From: Occultella gossypii
GTDB lineage: Bacteria > Actinomycetota > Actinomycetes > Actinomycetales > Beutenbergiaceae
Assembly: GCF_019947135.1 (NCBI RefSeq)
Contig: NZ_JAGSHT010000001.1
Span: 124,001-188,000, forward strand
Direction: 5' to 3'
DNA: 64,000 nt
A model generated the notes under the pieces. That model saw only the letters and a program-made list of their open reading frames with translations. It ran no database searches and was not told the DNA's origin. A program made the position numbers and the translations under genes. This document shows, piece after piece, positions 39,499 to 47,138 of this stretch (positions within the stretch are counted from its first letter, which is position 1; each line of letters starts with the position of its first letter).

Positions 39499-40350
39499 AT
39501 GATCAAGATCTCTGCGCACACCATGGCCACCCCCGAGGAGACGCTGCCGGAGGCCATCGACCTGTTCGCGGAACTCGGCTTCGACGGTGTGGAACTCATC
39601 TGCGCGGACGACTACCCGTGCGGGATCGGCACCGACGTCCAGGCGGGCGAACTGAGAACCGTGCGTCGTGCCATCGAGGACCATGGCCTCGAGGTCCCCA
39701 ATCTGGTCCCCTACGTCCGCGAGATCAACGTCATCGACGCCCAGGTGCGGCGCCGATGCATCGACGATCTCCTGCGGTGCATCGACTTCGCGGTGGCACT
39801 GGGTGCTGCCTCCGTGCGGATCTGGGCCGGGACCGACCCCGAACCTGGTCACGAGGACGAGCAGTACGCGCTGCTCATCGACAGCCTGCAGCAGCTCGCG
39901 CCGGTCGCCGGCGCCGCAGGAGTGGTGCTGAGCGTCGAGAACCACATGGGTTCCCACGCGATCACGGGTGCGATCACGGCCGGCATCGTCACCGACGTGG
40001 GCTCGGCACACGTCGGCGTTCTGTATGACCCTGCGAACCTGCTGGTGCTCGGCGATTCCGACTATCGGGCCGCTCTCGAGGTGCAGCTCCCGCACATCAC
40101 GCACGTCCACTTCAAGGACGTGGACGTCCTGGGTGACAACCGGCACATGCCCAGGATCGTCGGTGAGGGTGAGGTTCCATGGGCGGAGATCCTCCCGGCG
40201 CTGTCCGCCGCGGGTTACGACCGGTTCGTCACCACCGAGTATGAGAAGCGATGGCATCCGGACGAACTCCCGCCCTCCCGCGAGGGGCTGGCGCACGAAC
40301 TGGCCGCTGCCCGCAGGATGCTGGACCTGACCGGTGGTCGGGATGAGTGA
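39499..40350 (+). CDS. sugar phosphate isomerase/epimerase (xylose isomerase-like TIM barrel)
   Basis: 283 residues, AP-endonuclease-2/xylose-isomerase-like barrel. Metal-ligand positions are recognisable in VLSVENHMGSH (Glu, His), VLYDPANL (Asp), HVHFKDVDVL (His, Asp) and VTTEYEKRW (Glu). Family members interconvert ketoses, inosose or ketosugar acids. A GAGGAGG site stands just before the ATG. Confidence 0.87.
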   Translation: MIKISAHTMATPEETLPEAIDLFAELGFDGVELICADDYPCGIGTDVQAGELRTVRRAIEDHGLEVPNLVPYVREINVIDAQVRRRCIDDLLRCIDFAVALGAASVRIWAGTDPEPGHEDEQYALLIDSLQQLAPVAGAAGVVLSVENHMGSHAITGAITAGIVTDVGSAHVGVLYDPANLLVLGDSDYRAALEVQLPHITHVHFKDVDVLGDNRHMPRIVGEGEVPWAEILPALSAAGYDRFVTTEYEKRWHPDELPPSREGLAHELAAARRMLDLTGGRDE

Positions 40351-40371
40351 GGCCGCGCGTGGGGTACCACG

Positions 40372-41331
40372 ATGAAGGTGGCCGTGATCGGCTGCGGTCT
40401 GATCGGCGGCATCTATGCCCGCGTGATCCGGGATCTGGGCCACGACGTGGCTGCGGTGGTGGACCTCGATCCGGACCGGGCCCGGGCTGTGGCCGAATCC
40501 GCCTCCGCTCGCGCCTACGGGTCGGCGGACGAGATGTTCGCCGTTGAGAAGGACGTCGCTGCGGCCGGGATCAGCACGCCACCGAGTCTGCACCCGGCCC
40601 TGGTGGGACTGTGTGCCTCGCGTGGCATCTCGACCCTCTGCGAGAAGCCGCTCGCGCTTGATCTGGTGGGCGCAGAGGAGGCTCTGCGGGAGTGTCGACG
40701 TTACGGCACCCGGCTCGCCATCGGGTTCAAGATGCGCTTCGAACCGCTCTTCCGGCGGACCAAGGACCTGATCGACGCGGGCACCATCGGGCGCCTGCGC
40801 CACCTCCACCTCACGCACTACCAACCGATGCACGGCCAGGCATGGGGCCGCGCCGAGGGTGTCACGCTCGAGGTGCTCGCGCACGCCGTCGACCTCAGCC
40901 GGTGGCTGTTCGCGCAGGAGCCGACGGCGGTGCAAGCCACGCTCGGCGGCTTCACCCCGGAGGGTGGCGACGGCACCAGCCGGGTGCGCCTCGTGTTCGG
41001 GCCGGACCGCGACGCCGGCATCGCGGGCGGTTGGCTGCCCGACTACCCGGCCGTCGGGGGCAGGGACGATCACACACTGCTGGCCGTGGGGGAGCAGGGG
41101 TACATCCGAGCGGTGCGGCCCGGGTCGCTGACCGTGCACGCCGCGTCCGGCCAGGTCACCGAGACGGTGGGCGAGGCCGACTACGACGGACCGTTCGCCC
41201 GGGAATGGTCGGCCTTCTTCAGCCTCCTCGCCGGAGGCGACCCCGGTGACCTCGCGATCGAGGCGGATGCCCTCGCCGTGCAGCGCATCCTGGAGACCGT
41301 GCGCACCAGCCACCAGGGCTGGTCCCGGTAG
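40372..41331 (+). CDS. Gfo/Idh/MocA-family dehydrogenase
   Basis: 319 residues. N-terminal NAD(P) fold with a good glycine motif (VIGCGLIGG), EKP as CEKPLALDL, and the C-terminal substrate domain with LTHYQPMHGQAWGR and HAVDLSRW (catalytic-type His and Asp). Unlike the paralogue at 35028 it keeps the normal dinucleotide motif, so this is probably the active dehydrogenase of the pathway. Last gene of the cluster before the tRNA. Confidence 0.88.
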   Translation: MKVAVIGCGLIGGIYARVIRDLGHDVAAVVDLDPDRARAVAESASARAYGSADEMFAVEKDVAAAGISTPPSLHPALVGLCASRGISTLCEKPLALDLVGAEEALRECRRYGTRLAIGFKMRFEPLFRRTKDLIDAGTIGRLRHLHLTHYQPMHGQAWGRAEGVTLEVLAHAVDLSRWLFAQEPTAVQATLGGFTPEGGDGTSRVRLVFGPDRDAGIAGGWLPDYPAVGGRDDHTLLAVGEQGYIRAVRPGSLTVHAASGQVTETVGEADYDGPFAREWSAFFSLLAGGDPGDLAIEADALAVQRILETVRTSHQGWSR

Positions 41332-41352
41332 CGGGCCAGGTCCCGCAACCAG

Positions 41353-41372
41353 CCGACGCCCTCCGGCGTCGG
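41353..41372. terminator. hairpin after the catabolic cluster
   Basis: CCGACGCC-ctcc-GGCGTCGG is a perfect 8-bp stem with a tetraloop, 21 bp after the last dehydrogenase stop. Confidence 0.7.
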
Positions 41373-41401
41373 CGCGGACCGGGGGACGGTGACCGCGCGT
41401 C

Positions 41402-41424
41402 CTGCGACCGTGCGGATCGCAGGT
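41402..41424 (-). terminator. hairpin directly downstream of the tRNA
   Basis: CCTGCGA and TCGCAGG arms with a 9-nt loop abut the 3' CCA of the minus-strand tRNA at 41425, so it likely ends the tRNA transcript. Confidence 0.55.
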
Positions 41425-41501
41425 GGTGCCCCGAGTGGGATTCGAACCCACACTGGATCGGGTTTGAGCCGAACGCCTCTGCCGGTTGGGCTATCGGGGC
41501 C
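41425..41501 (-). tRNA. tRNA, anticodon CAA (Leu codon UUG) with a short variable loop
   Basis: Reading the minus strand gives a full cloverleaf: acceptor GCCCCGA/TCGGGGC, discriminator A and encoded CCA. The D arm has a 3-bp stem and G18G19, the anticodon loop is CTCAAAC, the T arm is GTGGG-TTCGAAT-CCCAC, and an A15-U48 pair is possible. CAA reads UUG, hence leucine. However, the variable region has only 5 nt, whereas tRNA-Leu should carry a long arm, and position 27:43 is a U-U mismatch. It is almost certainly a tRNA gene; the amino acid is less sure. Confidence 0.85.
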
Positions 41502-41529
41502 AGTGCGCCGCATCACTGCGATCTCTGTC

Positions 41530-41544
41530 GTGCCATTCTGGCAC
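41530..41544 (+). promoter_or_regulatory. inverted repeat in the promoter of the ANTAR regulator gene
   Basis: GTGCCA-TTC-TGGCAC is a perfect 6-bp inverted repeat centred about 27 nt before the inferred transcription start, where it would overlap the -35 zone. Confidence 0.35.
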
Positions 41545-41550
41545 AGGCAT

Positions 41551-41556
41551 TAGGCT
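41551..41556 (+). promoter_or_regulatory. -10 element of the ANTAR regulator gene, leaderless
   Basis: TAGGCT lies 8 nt before the GTG at 41565, and no ribosome-binding site precedes the gene. Confidence 0.45.
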
Positions 41557-41564
41557 AGGCGATC

Positions 41565-42263
41565 GTGAGCACGGATGAGACCACCGGCGGGAAGCCGGGC
41601 AAGAAGTCGTCGAACGACGCAGATCTCCTCGACCTCGACACGGCCCCTGCGGCCGAGCCGGCGGCGAAGCCCAAGGCGGGGCGGATCCGACGCGTGGTCG
41701 TGGCCGAGGACGAGGCACTGATCCGCCTCGACGTGGTCGAGACCCTCAACGAGGCCGGGTACGAGGTGGTCGGCGAGGCCGGTGACGGCGAGACCGCGGT
41801 GCGGCTGGCCACCGAGCTCGAACCGGACATCGTCGTCATGGACGTGAAGATGCCCATTCTGGACGGGATCTCCGCCGCCGAGCGGATCACGAAGGCCAGG
41901 ATCGCCCCGGTCGTGCTGCTGACCGCCTTCTCCCAGACCGAACTCGTGGAGCGTGCCCGGGACGCCGGCGCCATGGCGTACGTCGTCAAGCCGTTCACCC
42001 CGAACGACCTGCTGCCCGCCCTGGAGATCGCCCTCTCGCGGCACCAGGAGATCGCGGCCCTGGAGTCCGAGGTCGCCGACCTGACCGACCGCTTCGAGAC
42101 GCGCAAGCGGGTGGACCGGGCCAAGGGTCTGCTGATGACGAAGATGGGCTTGTCCGAGCCGGAGTCGTTCCGGTGGATCCAGAAGACCTCGATGGACCGG
42201 CGCCTCACCATGCGTGAGGTGGCCGACGCCGTCATCGCACAGGTCGGCGCGGGCAAGGACTGA
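41565..42263 (+). CDS. pdtaR: ANTAR-domain response regulator (PdtaR-like)
   Basis: 232 residues: a disordered N-terminal 45, a receiver domain (about 45-160) with phospho-acceptor D93 (VVMDVKMP) and the conserved Lys in VVKPFTP, then a C-terminal ANTAR RNA-binding domain (about 170-228) with RKRVDRAKGLLM and AVI. ANTAR proteins antiterminate transcription by binding paired RNA hairpins. Position before polA and rpsA matches the mycobacterial PdtaR locus. Its kinase PdtaS is not in the window. Confidence 0.9.
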   Translation: MSTDETTGGKPGKKSSNDADLLDLDTAPAAEPAAKPKAGRIRRVVVAEDEALIRLDVVETLNEAGYEVVGEAGDGETAVRLATELEPDIVVMDVKMPILDGISAAERITKARIAPVVLLTAFSQTELVERARDAGAMAYVVKPFTPNDLLPALEIALSRHQEIAALESEVADLTDRFETRKRVDRAKGLLMTKMGLSEPESFRWIQKTSMDRRLTMREVADAVIAQVGAGKD

Positions 42264-42271
42264 CGCACGCA

Positions 42272-42320
42272 ACGGCCGGCGACCCGCGTGAGCGCACCTG
42301 CGACCACGGTCGTCGGCCGT
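42272..42320 (+). terminator. hairpin after the ANTAR regulator
   Basis: Arms 42272-42283 and 42309-42320 pair over 12 bp with one G-U, around a 24-nt loop, beginning 9 bp after the stop. Confidence 0.5.
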
Positions 42321-42400
42321 CGTTGTGCCGGTTCGGTCCATGCCCGGGTTTCATTCGTTCGAATGCAAATCGGGACTTCTGCCCGTGGCCCCAACGGGCG

Positions 42401-42406
42401 TATGGT
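42401..42406 (+). promoter_or_regulatory. -10 element upstream of the GNAT gene
   Basis: TATGGT fits TAnnnT; transcription would begin near 42412. A small inverted repeat CATTCG-TT-CGAATG (42352-42365) lies 35 bp upstream and could be an operator. Confidence 0.4.
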
Positions 42407-42460
42407 GGGGGCCGACCTCGCTGGAACGGACGACGAACGGTGGTGAGACGGTTGGTTCGG

Positions 42461-43177
42461 ATGGGTGGTGTGACCGCACGGGTGGCACACGCTGAGGACC
42501 TCGAGGCCGTCCTCCCCGTCCTCCGGGCCGCGCGAGCCGACTCGCCGCTCGGTGTCCAACTGATCAACCCCGACTCCGGGGCCCTCAACGAACTCCTGCG
42601 GGCGTGGTTCGGGATGGAGAACTCCAGCCTGATCATCGCCGAGGTGGACGAGACGATCGTCGGGCTGGCCCTCGTCCAGCAGATCGACGTGAACCTGTTC
42701 TCGGACATCGCGTACATGCACATCGAGGCGCTCTACGTCGACAACGAGCATCGACGGCGGGGCGTGGGTCGGGCGCTGATGCACCAGATCGCGGTGGTCG
42801 CCGCCCGCTGCGCCGGCGAGCGCGTCGTGACGATGCCGCTCACCGGCGCCCGCAGCGAACAGCGCTTCCTCTCCGGGCTCGGGTTCATCCCGGCAGGTTC
42901 CCGTCGGATCGCCGAGACCGCCGCACTGCTGCGGCGGCTGGAGCAGCCGGCCGGCGGCCGTGACAAGAGGGTCCGCGGCATCGACGAGTTGATCGCCCGC
43001 CGTCGGCGGTCCCGTGGGCTTCCCGAGACCCCGCCCCGTGGGCTCAGCCTGGTGGACCTGGCCGACCGTGCGGAGCGGACCGACCGGGCCGATCAGGACG
43101 GGGCGTCGAGCAGCATGCAGGTCAACCGGGAGGTGCAGACCCGCCGCCCGGACTCGTCCGCCACCGCGATCTCGTAG
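42461..43177 (+). CDS. GNAT-family N-acetyltransferase
   Basis: 238 residues from ATG 42461; GTG at 42440 and 42443 would add six or seven residues. The acetyl-CoA-binding motif A is IEALYVDNEHRRRGVGRALM, preceded by the strand VGLALVQQI. After the GNAT core (about 1-155) comes a basic, Arg-rich C-terminal extension of unknown use. The 3' 85 bp overlap the convergent thioesterase gene, so the tail is read on both strands. Substrate unknown. Confidence 0.83.
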   Translation: MGGVTARVAHAEDLEAVLPVLRAARADSPLGVQLINPDSGALNELLRAWFGMENSSLIIAEVDETIVGLALVQQIDVNLFSDIAYMHIEALYVDNEHRRRGVGRALMHQIAVVAARCAGERVVTMPLTGARSEQRFLSGLGFIPAGSRRIAETAALLRRLEQPAGGRDKRVRGIDELIARRRRSRGLPETPPRGLSLVDLADRAERTDRADQDGASSSMQVNREVQTRRPDSSATAIS

Positions 43178-43497
43178 GTCGCCGTCGAACGGCCCAGGTG
43201 GATGGCCGTCGCCGTCCCGGTCACCCAGCCCTCCCGTGCGGCCCGGTGGTGGGTGGCGTTCAGCTCCAGCCCGACGGCGTAGCGCCCCGGGCCCGCGTGC
43301 GCGACCGCCGCGAAGGAGCCGAGGGTTTCCGCCAGCGCCGCCGTCGCCCCGCCGTGCAGGAGTCCTACCGGTTGCGTGTTCCCGGCCACCGGCATCCTGC
43401 CGACGGCCCGGTCCGCGCTGATCTCGAGCATCTCGATGCCGAGCTTCTCGATGAGCGTGCCCCGGGTCAGGTCGGCCAGGTCCGCGATGTCAGTCAT
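43093..43497 (-). CDS. PaaI-type hotdog-fold thioesterase
   Basis: 134 residues, single hotdog domain. The PaaI signature is VGLLHGGATAALAETLGS, with the catalytic acid following HGG, plus LELNATHHRAAREGWVTG. Likely cleaves an aromatic or small acyl-CoA. The start is MTDIADL at 43497, back to back with polA (19 bp apart). Its 3' end overlaps the GNAT gene. Confidence 0.88.
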   Translation of the reverse strand: MTDIADLADLTRGTLIEKLGIEMLEISADRAVGRMPVAGNTQPVGLLHGGATAALAETLGSFAAVAHAGPGRYAVGLELNATHHRAAREGWVTGTATAIHLGRSTATYEIAVADESGRRVCTSRLTCMLLDAPS

Positions 43498-43503
43498 GAC
43501 GCA

Positions 43504-43509
43504 TAGGGT
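43504..43509 (+). promoter_or_regulatory. -10 element of polA, leaderless
   Basis: TAGGGT lies 7 nt before the GTG at 43517. This supports MSENVRPK as the N-terminus over the GTG at 43508. Confidence 0.45.
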
Positions 43510-43516
43510 GGCACCT

Positions 43517-46192
43517 GTGAGTGAGAACGTGCGACCCAAGCTCCTGCTGATCGACGGGCACTCGATGGCGTACCGCGCCTTCTTCGCCCTTCCCGTGGAG
43601 AACTTCTCCACCTCCACGGGGCAGGCCACGAACGCCGTCTACGGGTTCACCTCGATGATGATCAACCTGCTCCGCGACGAGGAGCCCACGCACGTCGCCG
43701 TTGCGTTCGACGTCTCGAGTCAGACGTTCCGCAAGGAGACCTACGCCGAGTACAAGGGCACCCGGAGCGAGACCCCGCAGGAGTTCCGCGGGCAGATCCC
43801 GCTGATCGAGGAGGTCATGGCCGCGCTCGCAGTGCCGACCCTGGGCAAGGAGGGCTTCGAAGCGGACGACATCCTTGCCACCCTCGCCACCCAGGCCAGT
43901 GCCGCCGGGCTGGACGTGCTCATCTGTTCCGGGGACCGGGACACCTACCAGCTCGTCGGGGAGTCGGTCACGGTCCTCTACCCGCGCAAGGGGGTCTCCG
44001 ACCTGGTCCGGATGACCCCGGAGGCGGTCACCGAGAAGTACGGTGTCACGCCCGCGGAGTACTCGGACCTGGCCGCACTGGTGGGGGAGACGAGCGACAA
44101 CCTGCCCGGGATCCCCGGCGTCGGCCCGAAGACGGCGGCGAAGTGGATCAACACCCACGGCGGGCTCGAGGGCATCATCGCGAACGCCCCCGCGATCGGC
44201 GGCAAGGCGGGGGAGAACCTGCGGGCCCACCTGGACCAGGTGATCCTGAACCGGCAGCTGAACCACCTGCTCCGGGACATGGAGCTGCCGCTCGGCGTCG
44301 ACGACCTGGCCCGCCGCCCGTTCGAACGGGAGAAGGTGCATCAGGTCTTCGACGCGCTGGAGTTCCGGGTGCTGCGGGACCGGCTGTTCGAGATGACCCC
44401 GCAGGACGCCGAGACCGAGGCGGCCGAGGGCTTCGACCTGGACGTCACCGCGCTCGCACCGGGTGGCATGTCCGCCTGGCTGGAGGCGCGCGCCGGTGCC
44501 GAGGTGGGGCTGGATGTGCGCGGCTCCGCGGCGCAGGGCACCGGGGACGCGTGGGGTCTGGCACTGGCGGCCGACGGCGGCTCCGCCCTCACGATCGACC
44601 TCGCTGACATCTCGGTCGAGGACGAGACGGCGCTCGCGGCGTGGCTCGCGGACCCGGCCGCACCCAAGGTGGTGCACGAGGCCAAGTCCGCATGGCACAG
44701 CCTGGACGGACGCGGGTTCGTTCTCGACGGCATCACGTTCGACACCGCCATCGGTGCCTACCTGTGCCACCCGGACCAGCGCAGCTTCACGCTGGCGGAC
44801 CTGTCCGTGCGGTACCTGCACCGTGAGCTGCGCGCCGGCGAGGAGGACTCCGGGCAGCAGATGCTCGTCCTGGAGGGGCCGGCCGAGGATGAGATCGGCG
44901 CCGTCCGGGCCGCCGCCGTCCTCGATCTGGCCGCGGCCCTGCGGACCGACCTCAACGAGCGCGGTGCGGCTGAGCTGCTCACCGATCTCGAGCTGCCGGT
45001 GGCTGCGGTCCTCGCCGAGATGGAGAAGGCCGGCATCGCCGCGGACGTCGACTACCTCACCGAGCTCGAGAGCCAGTTCGGGGACGCGGTCACCGACGCC
45101 GCGACCAAGGCCTACGAGGTGATCGGCCGCGAGGTGAACCTGTCCTCCCCGAAGCAGCTCCAGGAGGTCCTCTTCGACGAGCTCGGGATGCCGAAGACCC
45201 GCAAGACGAAGACCGGGTACACCACCGACGCCGACGCCCTCGCGGACCTGTACGCCAAGACCGAACACCCGTTCCTGGAACACCTGCTCATCCACCGGGA
45301 CCAGATCCGGCTCCGGCAGACGGTAGAGGGGCTCCTGCGCACCGTGGCCCCGGACGGTCGGATCCACACCACCTACTCGCAGACCATCGCGGCCACCGGC
45401 CGGCTCTCCTCGGCGGACCCGAACCTCCAGAACATCCCGATCCGCACCGAGGAGGGGACCCGGATCCGGGCCGCGTTCGTGGTCGGCTCCGGCTACGAGA
45501 ACCTGGTCACGGCCGACTACTCCCAGATCGAGATGCGCATCATGGCGCACCTGTCCGGGGACGCCGGCCTCATCGAGGCGTTCCGGTCGGGGGAGGACCT
45601 GCACTCGTTCGTCGGGTCGCGGGTGTTCGAGGTGGAGCCGGACGAGGTCACGGCCGCGATGCGCTCGAAGATCAAGGCGATGTCCTACGGCCTCGCCTAC
45701 GGTCTGTCCGCGTTCGGGCTGTCAAAGCAGCTCAAGATCGAGACGTCCGAGGCGCGCACCCTCATGGACGGCTACTTCGAGCGCTTCGGCGGCGTGCGCG
45801 ACTACCTCGCCTCCGTGGTCGCGCAGGCCCGCACCACCGGCTACACCGAGACCATCCTCGGCCGCCGCCGGTACCTGCCGGACCTCACCTCGGACAACCG
45901 GCAGCGCCGGGAGATGGCCGAGCGGATGGCCCTGAACGCGCCGATCCAGGGCAGCGCCGCGGACATCATCAAGGTCGCGATGATCGGGGTGGAGCGGGCC
46001 CTGCGGGAGCAGGGGCTGAAGTCCCGGCTGCTGCTCCAGGTGCACGACGAACTCGTCGTCGAGGTCGCGCCCGGTGAGGCAGAGGCAGCGGAGGCGGTGC
46101 TGCGCGAGCAGATGGGCGCCGCCGCGGACCTCGCCGTGCCGCTGGACGTGTCCGTGGGGACCGGGAAGAGCTGGCGCGACGCCGGTCACTGA
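43517..46192 (+). CDS. polA: DNA polymerase I
   Basis: PolA fills gaps and removes RNA primers. 891 residues: a 5'-nuclease domain (about 1-290, LLIDGHSMAYRAFFA, GDRDTYQL, GVGPKTAAK), a decayed 3'-5' exonuclease-like domain (about 310-490), and the polymerase domain with DPNLQNIPIR, D667 in VTADYSQIEMRI, MSYGLAYGLS and D844 in VHDELVVE. The exonuclease motif DxE is missing (GLDVRGSA), so it should not proofread, as in mycobacterial PolA. Confidence 0.96.
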   Translation: MSENVRPKLLLIDGHSMAYRAFFALPVENFSTSTGQATNAVYGFTSMMINLLRDEEPTHVAVAFDVSSQTFRKETYAEYKGTRSETPQEFRGQIPLIEEVMAALAVPTLGKEGFEADDILATLATQASAAGLDVLICSGDRDTYQLVGESVTVLYPRKGVSDLVRMTPEAVTEKYGVTPAEYSDLAALVGETSDNLPGIPGVGPKTAAKWINTHGGLEGIIANAPAIGGKAGENLRAHLDQVILNRQLNHLLRDMELPLGVDDLARRPFEREKVHQVFDALEFRVLRDRLFEMTPQDAETEAAEGFDLDVTALAPGGMSAWLEARAGAEVGLDVRGSAAQGTGDAWGLALAADGGSALTIDLADISVEDETALAAWLADPAAPKVVHEAKSAWHSLDGRGFVLDGITFDTAIGAYLCHPDQRSFTLADLSVRYLHRELRAGEEDSGQQMLVLEGPAEDEIGAVRAAAVLDLAAALRTDLNERGAAELLTDLELPVAAVLAEMEKAGIAADVDYLTELESQFGDAVTDAATKAYEVIGREVNLSSPKQLQEVLFDELGMPKTRKTKTGYTTDADALADLYAKTEHPFLEHLLIHRDQIRLRQTVEGLLRTVAPDGRIHTTYSQTIAATGRLSSADPNLQNIPIRTEEGTRIRAAFVVGSGYENLVTADYSQIEMRIMAHLSGDAGLIEAFRSGEDLHSFVGSRVFEVEPDEVTAAMRSKIKAMSYGLAYGLSAFGLSKQLKIETSEARTLMDGYFERFGGVRDYLASVVAQARTTGYTETILGRRRYLPDLTSDNRQRREMAERMALNAPIQGSAADIIKVAMIGVERALREQGLKSRLLLQVHDELVVEVAPGEAEAAEAVLREQMGAAADLAVPLDVSVGTGKSWRDAGH

Positions 46193-46213
46193 GTCCGTCC
46201 TCGCGCGCCGAGC

Positions 46214-47044
46214 TCAGGCAGGCAGCCGGGCCTGGAGGATCACGGTCCCGGGTAGTAGGGCGCCGCGCTCCGGGCCCCACCCGCCCCACACGTTCGTGTT
46301 GTCAGCGGGCCACTCCGGCTCGAGGAGACCGGAGATCACGAAACCCGCGCCGACGAGGTCCCGCACGTGGTCACCCAGGGTCCGGTGGAACTCGGCGTAC
46401 AGGGGCTCACCGGCGTCGTCGGTCTCGACGTAGGGCGTGCGGTCGAAGTAGGACCGGACCGCGGTCAGCCCGTGCGTGCTCGGGTCGTCGGGGAAGGCCC
46501 ACCGGATCGGGTGGGTCACCGAGAACACCCACAACCCACCGGGGCGCAGCACCCGCGCCACCGCTGCGTGCACCCGGTCGGCGTCGGGCACGAACGGCAG
46601 CGCCCCGAACGCCGTGAACACCACGTCGAACGAGGCGTCCGCGAACGGCAGGTCGCGGGCGTCGGCCACCACGGTGGGCACGGCGATCCCGGTCGCGGAG
46701 TCCAGCGCCGCGGCCGCCGCCACCATCCCGGGCGCCACGTCCGTGGCGACCACGTCCACCACTCCCCGCGAACGCAACCACCGGGAGCACTGCGCCGCCC
46801 CGGCGCCGACCTCCAGCACCGAGCGGGAGGCGAGGTCCGCCGTCGGCCCCAGCAACTGGGCCTGCTCCTCCCGCAACCCCTCGGGGCACCAGCAGAAGTC
46901 GGCCGCACCCAGGAACTCGCCGTGCTCGTCCAGGTACTCCTGCGCACCCTCGCTCCACCAGGCGGCGTTCGCGCCGGCCGCCCGGCCGCCGTCGACCAGC
47001 TCGTATCCGGCCCGCGCCAATGGCCCGCGGTGATCGGTGCCCAT
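46214..47044 (-). CDS. class I SAM-dependent methyltransferase
   Basis: 276 residues. The SAM-binding motif I is VLEVGAGAAQCSRWL, motif II is VVATDVAPGMV, and VVADARDLPFADASFDVVFTAFGALPFV covers motifs III and IV. No substrate-specific motif is evident. A GAGGGAGGA site precedes the ATG. It converges with polA with a 21-bp gap and is divergent from pfkA, whose -10 overlaps its own. Confidence 0.87.
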   Translation of the reverse strand: MGTDHRGPLARAGYELVDGGRAAGANAAWWSEGAQEYLDEHGEFLGAADFCWCPEGLREEQAQLLGPTADLASRSVLEVGAGAAQCSRWLRSRGVVDVVATDVAPGMVAAAAALDSATGIAVPTVVADARDLPFADASFDVVFTAFGALPFVPDADRVHAAVARVLRPGGLWVFSVTHPIRWAFPDDPSTHGLTAVRSYFDRTPYVETDDAGEPLYAEFHRTLGDHVRDLVGAGFVISGLLEPEWPADNTNVWGGWGPERGALLPGTVILQARLPA

Positions 47045-47066
47045 GGGTCCTCCCTCGTTCGGCGTC

Positions 47067-47076
47067 AGCCTAGACT
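47067..47076. promoter_or_regulatory. overlapping divergent -10 elements (methyltransferase / pfkA)
   Basis: Plus-strand TAGACT (47071-47076) fits pfkA and minus-strand TAGGCT (complement of 47067-47072) fits the methyltransferase; they share two bases. Confidence 0.4.
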
Positions 47077-47090
47077 CGGTCCCGGGCGGC

Positions 47091-47130
47091 CCTGATGCCG
47101 AGCGACCAGCCGACGCGAATCGACATCAGG
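47091..47130 (+). promoter_or_regulatory. pfkA leader hairpin covering its ribosome site
   Basis: CCTGATG (47091-47097) pairs perfectly with CATCAGG (47124-47130), and the latter overlaps the AGGGAG ribosome site (47128-47133) of pfkA. Folding would hide the site. Confidence 0.4.
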
Positions 47131-47138
47131 GAGTGGCC

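Noticed and set aside
39427-41451. 674-codon minus-strand frame opposite the isomerase and dehydrogenase
   Set aside because: It spans the terminator and tRNA and encodes no recognisable motif.
41332-41530. Integration (att) site at the tRNA
   Set aside because: No copy of the tRNA 3' end and no integrase were found in the window, so an island boundary is only a possibility.
43490-45604. 704-codon minus-strand frame opposite polA
   Set aside because: polA motifs prove the plus-strand frame; the other is a shadow.
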